Shown here piece after piece: positions 40,679 through 47,376 of a DNA stretch of 64,000 nt; positions within the stretch are counted from its first letter, which is position 1; every line of letters starts with the position of its first letter. Made by a program: the position numbers and the translations under genes. The notes beneath the pieces were generated by a model, which saw only the letters and a program-made list of their open reading frames with translations, did no database searches and had not been told where the DNA came from. The stretch is from IMG/VR virus record IMGVR_UViG_3300022187_000025, positions 1-64,000 of that record. One strand, written 5' to 3'. Source of the DNA: a virus.

Positions 40679-40963
40679 ATGAATCACAAATTAGTTCTTG
40701 CTGAAGGTACACATGCGCACGTACTGAAATCAGCACAGCCAGTAGTGAAGAAGAAAATCACTATCAAAGGCGATGCTCCATTGAGCAATTTCTTGTATCA
40801 GACTACTGTAGACAGCGTAATCAACCATGAAGTACCTGTAAAAGGTCACTCTCAAGTACGTGAACCTCATGGAGCTGTACAAGTTCCAGCAGGTGTACAT
40901 GAGAATATCATTGCACGGGAATACAACCCATTTACTGAGCGTAACATGGAGATGTACGACTAA
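40679..40963 (+). CDS. Unrecognised small protein
   Basis: 94 residues, His-rich and low in helix signal (H-A-H-V-L-K-S-A-Q, V-N-H-E-V-P-V-K-G-H-S-Q-V-R-E-P-H-G). A possible promoter element precedes it and a hairpin terminator follows. It separates the FGE-like pair from microprotein array 2. Function unknown. Confidence 0.5.
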   Translation: MNHKLVLAEGTHAHVLKSAQPVVKKKITIKGDAPLSNFLYQTTVDSVINHEVPVKGHSQVREPHGAVQVPAGVHENIIAREYNPFTERNMEMYD

Positions 40964-41007
40964 TTATTTTTTTAACCAAGCTGGTTATTGGTAAACAAGA
41001 CCCTGAT

Positions 41008-41037
41008 GTCCTTAATTGGATGTCAGGGTTCTTTAAT
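41008..41037 (+). terminator. Hairpin terminator before microprotein array 2
   Basis: CCCTGA..TCC and GGA..TCAGGG pair around TTAATT, followed by TTCTTTAATTT. Array 2 starts 13 bases later; array 1 also starts shortly after a terminator. Confidence 0.6.
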
Positions 41038-41049
41038 TTATGCTGAACT

Positions 41050-41187
41050 ATGTTAAGAATTATTTTTTATGAGTCATTTATAAACAAACAGTTGATTAGC
41101 TTTAATGCACGTTTCTTTACCAATATAGATAAGAACAAGTATGTAAGCTTTCTTAGCAGCACAAATAGAGTTATATGCTACATATAA
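41050..41187 (+). CDS. RIIC-tail microprotein B1
   Basis: 45 residues; begins MLRIIFYE even though no upstream member overlaps it, so the MLRI start is kept for its own sake or is inherited. Tail TNRVICYI. No Trp. Confidence 0.6.
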   Translation: MLRIIFYESFINKQLISFNARFFTNIDKNKYVSFLSSTNRVICYI

Positions 41188-41315
41188 AGACTTTTTTAAC
41201 CTATACAAGACTTTGGATAACATACTCTCATAAAGAGATTTTATTAGATCAAAAGTTTGGTGTATTTCTTCACTTTAGTTTAGATGAATCATTAAGAATA
41301 TGCTGTCATTTATAG
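41175..41315 (+). CDS. RIIC-tail microprotein B2
   Basis: 46 residues; core T-R-L-W-I-T-Y, tail SLRICCHL with a double Cys and one residue less between Arg and the conserved Cys-x-x end than strict RIxC. Confidence 0.6.
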   Translation: MLHIKTFLTYTRLWITYSHKEILLDQKFGVFLHFSLDESLRICCHL

Positions 41316-41419
41316 CAAAAGGTACTCGTCATTACTTACTCAATTTTAAATTCCAGTCTTTTGCACTTAAATACTTGAGACAAAGATACACAAACTATAG
41401 AATAATATGTCAACTATAA
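41300..41419 (+). CDS. RIIC-tail microprotein B3
   Basis: 39 residues, basic, no Trp, tail NYRIICQL. Confidence 0.6.
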   Translation: MLSFIAKGTRHYLLNFKFQSFALKYLRQRYTNYRIICQL

Positions 41420-41538
41420 TAAAATGTATAACAAAAGTATATGACTCATACAGTTATAAATGGTATGAAGATAATGTTTTTATAAATACTTCTTTAGAAA
41501 TACGAGACAAATCAAACAGAATATTATGCTATGTATAA
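41407..41538 (+). CDS. RIIC-tail microprotein B4
   Basis: 43 residues; core Y-S-Y-K-W-Y-E-D, tail SNRILCYV. Confidence 0.6.
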   Translation: MSTIIKCITKVYDSYSYKWYEDNVFINTSLEIRDKSNRILCYV

Positions 41539-41654
41539 AACGGCTTATAAGCTATCCAAAATTTCCATCTTATAATTTTGAATACAGCAATAATCATTGG
41601 GTAATGGCAATGAGAATAGATGACCAATCAATAAGAATATTATGTCACTTATAA
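41526..41654 (+). CDS. RIIC-tail microprotein B5
   Basis: 42 residues; core N-N-H-W-V-M-A-M-R-I, tail SIRILCHL. The ATG in its Cys codon opens only a 12-codon dead frame (41642). Confidence 0.6.
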   Translation: MLCIKRLISYPKFPSYNFEYSNNHWVMAMRIDDQSIRILCHL

Positions 41655-41664
41655 TAGTAAACAA

Positions 41665-41832
41665 ATGCTGGAAGACTTGAATGGTGCATATATTGCAGTT
41701 ATACCTGCATATATGCTTGAGATTGAATTAGAAAGATTAGTTACAGATATGAAAGGTTACTATATAGTAGCTAAGAATGATGGATTCTATCACATACTAG
41801 TGTATGTGTGGAATAAAACGTTTGAAGTATGA
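41665..41832 (+). CDS. Unrelated small gene inside array 2
   Basis: 55 residues, acidic N-terminal half, then beta-like (G-Y-Y-I-V-A-K-N-D-G-F-Y-H-I-L-V-Y-V-W-N-K). It lacks the RIxC tail. Its start is 10 bases after the stop of B5 and its TGA overlaps the ATG of B7 (41829). It seems to replace one array unit. Confidence 0.55.
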   Translation: MLEDLNGAYIAVIPAYMLEIELERLVTDMKGYYIVAKNDGFYHILVYVWNKTFEV

Positions 41833-41963
41833 TAAAACTACTCAATTGTATTAAAGCATACACATGCTATTTGTCAATGGGTAATTTATTTAAATACTCT
41901 TTTGTTTATGGTGGAAACTTTGGATATACAGACACTACAATACGTACTATATGCATACTATAA
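41829..41963 (+). CDS. RIIC-tail microprotein B7
   Basis: 44 residues; tail TIRTICIL. Arg is encoded by CGT instead of the AGA of most copies, a synonymous change that points to selection on the residue. Confidence 0.6.
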   Translation: MIKLLNCIKAYTCYLSMGNLFKYSFVYGGNFGYTDTTIRTICIL

Positions 41964-42097
41964 ATTGTTTTAGATTTATTCTGTTTGAAACTTTTGATAA
42001 TTTGTTTGAGGGAATAGATGCAATACTAGAAAGTCGTAAGATTATACATGCTGTGCTTAACAGCAATACTACAATGAGAATGATATGTTACATGTAA
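41951..42097 (+). CDS. RIIC-tail microprotein B8
   Basis: 48 residues, no Trp, helical appearance, tail TMRMICYM. Confidence 0.6.
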   Translation: MHTINCFRFILFETFDNLFEGIDAILESRKIIHAVLNSNTTMRMICYM

Positions 42098-42231
42098 ATG
42101 AATGTTTATTTCTTTACTACAACCATGAAGATTTTGAAGCTGAATTAGCTGATTGGAACAAATGGCCTTACCATGATAATTTCTTAGAAAGGTCTTATTG
42201 GTTAACAAATAGAATAATCTGCATTACATAG
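42085..42231 (+). CDS. RIIC-tail microprotein B9
   Basis: 48 residues; cores A-D-W-N-K-W-P and S-Y-W-L, tail TNRIICIT. The Ile codon before Cys is ATC, so the overlapping ATG has been lost; no array member follows. The retained R-I-I-C indicates constraint on protein, not only on the junction DNA. Confidence 0.6.
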   Translation: MLHVNECLFLYYNHEDFEAELADWNKWPYHDNFLERSYWLTNRIICIT

Positions 42232-43039
42232 ACTCAAACTTAATATCTACATCTTTTTCTGTAGGTGTAAGCTTGAGTAGCCATGAACCTATATTCTTAG
42301 GTACAGCTATTCTTTCTACTCCAAAACCTTTAGTAGTCAAAAACTCATCTTTATAAGTACCACACTTAATGTGATGCTGTTTAGTAATACTTACTTCACC
42401 ATTTTGTCGCAGATTTAATCTAGGTACAGGTACATAAAATTCAGAATGTGTGTGACCTGAGACAATAATATCTGCTTGTGGTACAGAAAGTCCATGTTTA
42501 TTAACTGAACTGGTTATACTGCCCCATTTACCATGATGGAAATAGAGAAGACATGACCTTACTTTAGAACCATTGTTGTGAAAGATAAACTTTATAAATC
42601 CATGATAACCCATAGTATTTAGTCCTTTGAGACGTAATGCTAAGTTATGCAATGGATCAATTTCATTTCTTTCAATAACGCGGCTTTCGTGATTACCTAA
42701 GCTAATCATACCCAAAGTCTTTTTGTAAGGTTTGAGTTTATCCGCCGTATCGTCAAGTACAGCATCAAGATAATTGCTCTTGTTATGCTCTGGTCTGATC
42801 TTAGATTTATCACTACGCAGGTCGTATTTTCCCTGCATTAAACAGAGGAAATCACCAAAGATTAAGCTTTTACCATTAAGGCTTTTAATCTTGTCCAGAT
42901 GGCTAAAGAAGAGCTTTTGGTCTGAGTCTGGATTATCGAAGTGAACATCTGAGCATAAATGAAAATAGGAAGAAGTCCTCATTGATCTGTATGGAATACG
43001 TATTTCCATGTATAGATCATTAATCTTATTGATCTGCAT
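42224..43039 (-). CDS. Calcineurin-like metallophosphatase
   Basis: 271 residues. Metal ligand motifs in order: S-D-V-H-F-D (D-x-H), I-F-G-D-F-L (GD), S-L-G-N-H-E-S-R (GNHE), Y-F-H-H-G-K and S-G-H-T-H-S-E. These define a two-metal phosphoesterase; the substrate (nucleic acid end, nucleotide or protein) cannot be read from sequence. It is the only leftward gene in the right 38 kb and lies between microprotein arrays 2 and 3, overlapping the last gene of array 2 by 8 bases. With its own promoter it has the look of a moron gene. Confidence 0.85.
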   Translation of the reverse strand: MQINKINDLYMEIRIPYRSMRTSSYFHLCSDVHFDNPDSDQKLFFSHLDKIKSLNGKSLIFGDFLCLMQGKYDLRSDKSKIRPEHNKSNYLDAVLDDTADKLKPYKKTLGMISLGNHESRVIERNEIDPLHNLALRLKGLNTMGYHGFIKFIFHNNGSKVRSCLLYFHHGKWGSITSSVNKHGLSVPQADIIVSGHTHSEFYVPVPRLNLRQNGEVSITKQHHIKCGTYKDEFLTTKGFGVERIAVPKNIGSWLLKLTPTEKDVDIKFESM

Positions 43040-43057
43040 AAGTTATTCTGTTTACAA

Positions 43058-43088
43058 CAAACATAGGTATTCAGAATAATATAAACAA
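43058..43088 (-). promoter_or_regulatory. Bacteroidetes-type promoter of the metallophosphatase gene
   Basis: TTG (43086-43088), 20-base spacer, TATGTTTG (43058-43065) on the minus strand; 19 bases before the ATG at 43039. Confidence 0.6.
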
Positions 43089-43097
43089 TATACGCAC

Positions 43098-43220
43098 ATG
43101 CGAAAACTAGGATTTAAACAATGCTTGAACTATAACTTTGAGTGTTCTTTTTCTAATAGATGGTTTCCAATTACTTTATTTATAAGAATAGACACAATTA
43201 GGCCAGTATGCTACGTATAA
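43098..43220 (+). CDS. RIIC-tail microprotein C1
   Basis: 40 residues; core N-R-W-F-P-I-T, tail TIRPVCYV with Arg encoded by AGG. Confidence 0.6.
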   Translation: MRKLGFKQCLNYNFECSFSNRWFPITLFIRIDTIRPVCYV

Positions 43221-43348
43221 TGATAGTTAGTCCTAAAGGAGTTAACTATATACATAAAACAAGGTTTTCTTTTAAATATAGGCTGATTCTTTGGTTTATT
43301 AGAAGATTAAACAGAGTACAAACATTCAAAACAGTATGCTACATATAA
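43208..43348 (+). CDS. RIIC-tail microprotein C2
   Basis: 46 residues, very basic; core L-I-L-W-F-I-R-R, tail TFKTVCYI, the only copy with Lys in place of Arg. Confidence 0.6.
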   Translation: MLRIMIVSPKGVNYIHKTRFSFKYRLILWFIRRLNRVQTFKTVCYI

Positions 43349-43476
43349 GTTACACAACATATGGATTTATAGTATTAGATCATTATTACTGGACTACGTA
43401 TAGGTATGTAGCAATATTAAGTATAATGGAATATCACGATAACGGATTTACAAATAGAATAATATGTATATTTTAA
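43336..43476 (+). CDS. RIIC-tail microprotein C3
   Basis: 46 residues; core H-Y-Y-W-T-T-Y-R-Y, tail TNRIICIF. Confidence 0.6.
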   Translation: MLHISYTTYGFIVLDHYYWTTYRYVAILSIMEYHDNGFTNRIICIF

Positions 43477-43601
43477 ATCACTCTGCTTTATATGGTGAGC
43501 ACGTATATGACTGGTCATTTGAACCAGGATGGGATTTCCATGATTTTTATAGCCATGCAGGAGCTTGGTTTATTACAAATAGAATATTATGTGTAATATA
43601 G
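43464..43601 (+). CDS. RIIC-tail microprotein C4
   Basis: 45 residues; cores Y-D-W-S-F-E-P-G-W and G-A-W-F, tail TNRILCVI. W-S-F-E-P recalls W-F-F-E-P of A5. Confidence 0.6.
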   Translation: MYILNHSALYGEHVYDWSFEPGWDFHDFYSHAGAWFITNRILCVI

Positions 43602-43738
43602 AAATAGTTACAGCAATAACTTTTTACTGTCATAGTAACTACAGATCTGTGTTTTACCATGAAGAACGGGAAGACCCTTACTACAGTAGATTCATACCAC
43701 CTTCAGACAACACAATAAGAATAGTATGTTACTGTTAA
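43589..43738 (+). CDS. RIIC-tail microprotein C5
   Basis: 49 residues; no Trp, acidic centre (H-E-E-R-E-D-P-Y-Y), tail TIRIVCYC with a final Cys. Confidence 0.6.
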   Translation: MCNIEIVTAITFYCHSNYRSVFYHEEREDPYYSRFIPPSDNTIRIVCYC

Positions 43739-43866
43739 ATAAACTTTATGATAGTTATAATTTTAGATGGTCATCAGTTTATCTAGACCACACAATTACT
43801 TGTGTCAAACATTGGAGCCAAGTAAACTATCAGTTTGCATCAAATAGAATAGTATGTTTTGTATAA
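43726..43866 (+). CDS. RIIC-tail microprotein C6
   Basis: 46 residues; cores F-R-W-S-S-V-Y and K-H-W-S-Q, tail SNRIVCFV. Confidence 0.6.
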   Translation: MLLLNKLYDSYNFRWSSVYLDHTITCVKHWSQVNYQFASNRIVCFV

Positions 43867-43997
43867 ATATGATTTATGGTACTAGGTTAGTATGGGCTAA
43901 CCGTTATAGGGAAGAACCAGAAGATTGGGTTAAAGTTTATGAGTGGGATATATCAGGTCTTGATGCTTTATCAAATAGAATACTATGCTACTTATAA
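43854..43997 (+). CDS. RIIC-tail microprotein C7
   Basis: 47 residues, acidic, three Trp (L-V-W-A, D-W-V-K, E-W-D-I), tail SNRILCYL. Confidence 0.6.
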   Translation: MFCINMIYGTRLVWANRYREEPEDWVKVYEWDISGLDALSNRILCYL

Positions 43998-44116
43998 AGA
44001 CTAAACTTTACAAAAAAGCAAGCTATATAGATTTATTTCATTTTAATGCTGCTGGGTGGACAAGAGCTGGCTTTCGAGCCAGAAGAATTTCAAACAGAAT
44101 ACTATGTTATATCTAA
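43985..44116 (+). CDS. RIIC-tail microprotein C8
   Basis: 43 residues, basic; core A-G-W-T-R-A-G-F-R-A-R, tail SNRILCYI. Confidence 0.6.
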   Translation: MLLIKTKLYKKASYIDLFHFNAAGWTRAGFRARRISNRILCYI

Positions 44117-44241
44117 AATATTACTGTTTCTTTTATCCTTTATTTAGATATGAATACAAGTATTACAATAGAACAGCATACTCTATTCCAGATAGAGCAA
44201 TTGATTTAACTTTAAGCAACAGAATAATATGCAGACTATGA
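44104..44241 (+). CDS. RIIC-tail microprotein C9
   Basis: 45 residues, Tyr-rich, no Trp, tail SNRIICRL. An in-frame ATG at 44056 exists, but the junction geometry supports 44104. Its TGA overlaps ATG 44238 of the helicase frame. Confidence 0.6.
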   Translation: MLYLKYYCFFYPLFRYEYKYYNRTAYSIPDRAIDLTLSNRIICRL

Positions 44242-45518
44242 AAAGAAATATAGAAAGACTGAATTACCATCAAGACCAAGCTGTAGAAGCTTGGGTACAA
44301 AATAACTATGTAGGTACATGGATGCTGTTTCCTGGTGCTGGTAAAACTATAGCTTCCCTGAAGGCTGCATATAGATTGCTGGAAGATGGAAAGATCAATA
44401 AAGGAGATACTATTGTATTTCTGGCAGAGACTATAGTACGTGAAAAGACATTGTTTGAAGATGAAATACCTAAGTTTAAAAGCCTGTTTGATAAAGACCC
44501 TGTAGCTGATTTTAACATTCAGTTCAGATGCTATCAAGCTATGCCTGTGGAAGAGTTTAATAACTTTGAAAACATAGGTTTACTGGTAGCAGATGAAATT
44601 CAAGATGGCTTGTCAGCTAAGTATAGTGAGAATATAATAAACAACAAGTGTAAGCATGTTGTTGCATTGACTGGAGCTATGTCTTTAGACCAGCACGTAT
44701 ATCCTCAAGACATACAGGATAATGCTGACCTTCTTACAATTTATCAGACAGATGCAGAAACTAAAAGAGGAGAGATTACAGAGTTTATTAGTAAGGGGCA
44801 ATTGCTATCTATGTATATTCCTGTAGTATACAAAGTAGAGACTAAACAGGCTATTGAAGAAGGTATGATTGCTAAGTATCAAACTTGGATAATCAATCAC
44901 CATCTGGATACTCAAGACAGATCAATCAAGATATGGAAGAGCTATGATACATTAGGTACAGAGCAAGAGTATTATCTAAAGAAAGATAACTTCAGAAAGG
45001 ATTTTCGTAAACCAAAGTATCTTAAGATGGCTATTGGTAGAGAATTAACTACCTTTCTGTACAATCTGAAGTCCAAAGTAGCTACAACAAAAGCTTTACT
45101 GAGTACACTATCTGGTAAGACACTCATATTTGGTGAACGTCTTGATATACTAGAGAATATATGCCCTGTAGTCAGATCAGATAATGCGCTAGAGTTGATT
45201 GAAAAATTCAATAGTGGAGAAGAACCTGTTATTGCTTCCAGTAAAATGCTTAAACAAGGTATTACATTGGAAGGAGTGCAGAATATTATCTTCTTCAGCT
45301 ATAGCTCTAAGTGGCATAATATGGAACAACGTAGAGCTAGAATCAGATGGGTTGAAGGTGTAGCTAATCTGTACTTTATAGTCACCCAAGGTACTCTTGA
45401 AGAAAAATGGTTTGATAAGTTAAAGAAAGAAAAAGGCATGCGTGGAGAATTAATCCAAGAGCATGACTTGAATATTGTTGGACATTACGATAGCAGAGTA
45501 TTGCTGTCTCAAAATTAG
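44229..45518 (+). CDS. SF2 (DEAD-like) helicase
   Basis: 429 residues from 44229, or 426 from the ATG at 44238. Motif Q-like N-Y-H-Q-D-Q-A-V (12-19), Walker A F-P-G-A-G-K-T (34-40), motif II L-V-A-D-E-I-Q-D (DEIQ), motif III A-L-T-G-A-M, and in the second domain ASSKMLKQGITLEGVQNIIF and M-E-Q-R-R-A-R-I-R-W (motif VI). This is a UvsW/RecG-neighbour type of SF2 enzyme as found in crAss-like phages. Likely roles are remodelling of replication or recombination intermediates. Translation is linked to microprotein array 3. Confidence 0.85.
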   Translation: MQTMKRNIERLNYHQDQAVEAWVQNNYVGTWMLFPGAGKTIASLKAAYRLLEDGKINKGDTIVFLAETIVREKTLFEDEIPKFKSLFDKDPVADFNIQFRCYQAMPVEEFNNFENIGLLVADEIQDGLSAKYSENIINNKCKHVVALTGAMSLDQHVYPQDIQDNADLLTIYQTDAETKRGEITEFISKGQLLSMYIPVVYKVETKQAIEEGMIAKYQTWIINHHLDTQDRSIKIWKSYDTLGTEQEYYLKKDNFRKDFRKPKYLKMAIGRELTTFLYNLKSKVATTKALLSTLSGKTLIFGERLDILENICPVVRSDNALELIEKFNSGEEPVIASSKMLKQGITLEGVQNIIFFSYSSKWHNMEQRRARIRWVEGVANLYFIVTQGTLEEKWFDKLKKEKGMRGELIQEHDLNIVGHYDSRVLLSQN

Positions 45519-45522
45519 AATT

Positions 45523-45642
45523 ATGAAATCTGAAAGAGGGTGTCTATTGTTTATCTTACCTGCACTAATACCAATATTTTTCATTATATCATTTATACAA
45601 GCATTGTTTACATATGGAAGCAAAGACAGAAAAGAAGAATGA
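45523..45642 (+). CDS. Single-span membrane microprotein
   Basis: 39 residues. Residues 8-30 (LLFILPALIPIFFIISFIQA) form one transmembrane helix, with a basic/acidic tail G-S-K-D-R-K-E-E. It starts 4 bases after the helicase stop and overlaps the next gene by 29 bases. Function unknown. Confidence 0.5.
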   Translation: MKSERGCLLFILPALIPIFFIISFIQALFTYGSKDRKEE

Positions 45643-45829
45643 CATGTACTATGGAGTAGTTGAGAATGATGGAGAAATTATCCATAAAACAGCTACTCCA
45701 TTCTATTTTCCAGAGTTTGCACTGAAAAGAGCAAAACAATGGATAGAACAGCTCAGAGAAGAAAAGAAACAAAAGAAAATCAAATCATCCAGAAGGGTGC
45801 TTAATCACTATTACAAAAACAAAGAATAA
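45614..45829 (+). CDS. Unrecognised small basic protein
   Basis: 71 residues. A beta-like N-terminus (Y-Y-G-V-V-E-N-D-G-E-I-I-H-K-T-A-T-P-F-Y) is followed by a Lys-rich helix (E-E-K-K-Q-K-K-I-K-S-S-R-R). No family recognised; possibly nucleic-acid binding. Confidence 0.5.
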   Translation: MEAKTEKKNDMYYGVVENDGEIIHKTATPFYFPEFALKRAKQWIEQLREEKKQKKIKSSRRVLNHYYKNKE

Positions 45830-45867
45830 TGTACATTGGTGCAGCAATCATTGAAATTGAATAAACT

Positions 45868-46332
45868 ATGAATGATGAACAGAAATTTGTTATTGCATTG
45901 GTTGAATACGATTTGGATTACAAGACATGGGCACATCCAGATAAACATGAACTTATTCAAAGAGTAAGTTCTGAATTGTATGGAGAAGGATTATTAGTTC
46001 TTGACTATGATAAACAGTGCAGATTGAGATATGTGCCTGAAGGAGATATTATAGATATAGATAAGTTTAGAAAGTATTGGATGAAAGCTTATTCAGGTAG
46101 AACTGGGTATGCTTCAACTAAAGATGTAGTAGAAAAGTTACTTAGAGCTGTTATGAAAAGGTATAACATTACATTTGAGCAGTGTTGTCTAGCAGCAAAA
46201 GAATACGTAGATTCAACAGACAAACAATACCTTTTAAAGTGTGATAATTTCATTCTGGATAAGAATGATAAATCACATTTAGCAGCTATTGTAGAGGACA
46301 GTAGTGAACGTTCTAGTGTAAAATGGTTATGA
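45868..46332 (+). CDS. Helicase-loader-like candidate
   Basis: 154 residues, helical, no P-loop. It overlaps the start of the DnaB-like gene by 10 bases. Gene order suggests a helicase accessory or loader without ATPase, as in phages with DnaB-type helicases, but no motif confirms it. Residues Y-D-K-Q-C-R-L-R-Y and F-E-Q-C-C-L-A-A-K-E-Y are notable. Confidence 0.35.
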   Translation: MNDEQKFVIALVEYDLDYKTWAHPDKHELIQRVSSELYGEGLLVLDYDKQCRLRYVPEGDIIDIDKFRKYWMKAYSGRTGYASTKDVVEKLLRAVMKRYNITFEQCCLAAKEYVDSTDKQYLLKCDNFILDKNDKSHLAAIVEDSSERSSVKWL

Positions 46333-47375
46333 GTATATACAAATCTTTTTATCAGCAGTCACTGGCTAATAAGCAGTCTATAGACTCAGGTAAACCAGTT
46401 ATTATACCTTGGACATTTAGTAATAAACTATCTCAGTACATACCAGGTATAGTTAGAGGTGAACAAGTATTAGTTACTGCCAGTTCAGGTGTAGGTAAGT
46501 CCAGATTTACAAGAAAAGTATTTGTAAAAGATGTACTTAAATACGCTAATGAGCATAATATGCCTGTAAAGATTATACTAAATAGTTTAGAAGAACCAGC
46601 AGAGAAAGTAGCAAGTACACTTATTGCAGAGATATACTATAGAAAGTACAATACAAGTTTGGACTATTACACTCTCAATAATTACAGAGAAAAGTCTCTT
46701 GATGACTTAACAATGAAGAGAGTGTCAGAATGTGTAGAAATAGCTGAGTCTAAATACAGTGATTTAGAAGTAGTACAAATACCATCAGCTACAGGTTTCT
46801 ATAAACATTGCAGAGATTATCTAGCTACAGTAGGCAAGTTTGTGCACGAAGGTAAAGAAGTAGATAGAGGAGAAATGTGGTCTACATATATACCTGATGA
46901 TCCTACACGACTGGTTATATGTATTAGTGACACTATAGACAAATATCCAGGTGAACATATACAGGGACAAAGTATGTCTCAATATGAGACACTTAAAATG
47001 TTTAGCAATGTATATATGAGATCACGCCTTGGTCTTAAGTGTGGTACTATTAATGTACTTGTGCAGCAACAAGTTTCAGACAAAGAAAAAGTAGAGACTA
47101 CTTATAAAGGCAGTACGATACTTGAAAAGATGAAGCCTAGTTTAGCCACTCTTGCTAAGTGTAAACTAACGCAAGAAGATGCTACTTTAGCATTTGGCTT
47201 ATTTGATCCAAAACGTGTAGGTGAGAAAGAATATGGAGGTTTAATTCTTGATGAATTAGGCTTTAGTTTCAGATCACTGAGCGTACTTAAAACACGCGAA
47301 GGTGCAGTAGAGGATAGAGAGATACCTTTAGCTTGCAACTTCGTAATTGATGAATTTAAAGAAATTGAACTTTAA
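46323..47375 (+). CDS. DnaB-like replicative helicase (RecA-fold ATPase domain)
   Basis: 350 residues; ATG 46329, overlapping the upstream TGA, is an alternative start. Walker A is T-A-S-S-G-V-G-K-S at about 52-60, after P-G-I-V-R-G-E-Q-V-L-V, which is typical of SF4/DnaB. L-E-E-P follows strand 2 as the catalytic Glu region, Walker B is R-L-V-I-C-I-S-D-T-I-D, and V-L-V-Q-Q-Q is motif H4. The DnaB N-terminal primase-binding domain is absent, as in several small phage helicases. It probably unwinds the fork with the primase at 49240. Confidence 0.75.
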   Translation: MVMSIYKSFYQQSLANKQSIDSGKPVIIPWTFSNKLSQYIPGIVRGEQVLVTASSGVGKSRFTRKVFVKDVLKYANEHNMPVKIILNSLEEPAEKVASTLIAEIYYRKYNTSLDYYTLNNYREKSLDDLTMKRVSECVEIAESKYSDLEVVQIPSATGFYKHCRDYLATVGKFVHEGKEVDRGEMWSTYIPDDPTRLVICISDTIDKYPGEHIQGQSMSQYETLKMFSNVYMRSRLGLKCGTINVLVQQQVSDKEKVETTYKGSTILEKMKPSLATLAKCKLTQEDATLAFGLFDPKRVGEKEYGGLILDELGFSFRSLSVLKTREGAVEDREIPLACNFVIDEFKEIEL

Positions 47376-47376
47376 C

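Larger units (their letters stand above)
41050..42231 (+). repeat. Microprotein array 2: eight family members plus one foreign small gene
   Basis: Eight genes with the same overlap geometry and C-terminal tail as array 1, interrupted once by an unrelated 55-residue gene (41665-41832). The last member ends convergently against the metallophosphatase gene and overlaps it by 8 bases. In that member the codon before Cys is ATC, so no ATG is made, yet the RIIC tail is kept. Confidence 0.8.
43098..44241 (+). repeat. Microprotein array 3: nine overlapping genes leading into the SF2 helicase
   Basis: Nine genes of 40-49 codons with 13-base overlaps. The last member's Cys codon makes the ATG at 44229, which is in frame with the helicase, so the helicase is joined to the array by the same junction as the microproteins themselves. 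A second helicase ATG at 44238 overlaps the array stop. Confidence 0.8.

Noticed and set aside
41642-41680. 12-codon frame MSLIIVNKCWKT in array 2
   Set aside because: Opened by the conserved junction ATG but too short and without the family tail; treated as a dead start before the inserted 55-residue gene.
36184-44241. Regularly spaced AGAATAATATG motifs as a CRISPR array or replication iterons
   Set aside because: Spacing (about 117-159 bp) and the strict relation to reading frames, stop codons and ATGs show they are gene junctions; motif DNA varies at synonymous sites and there are no uniform spacers.
45836-45871. 11-codon frame between 45829 and 45868
   Set aside because: Too short, no conserved feature, and sits in a normal leader region.
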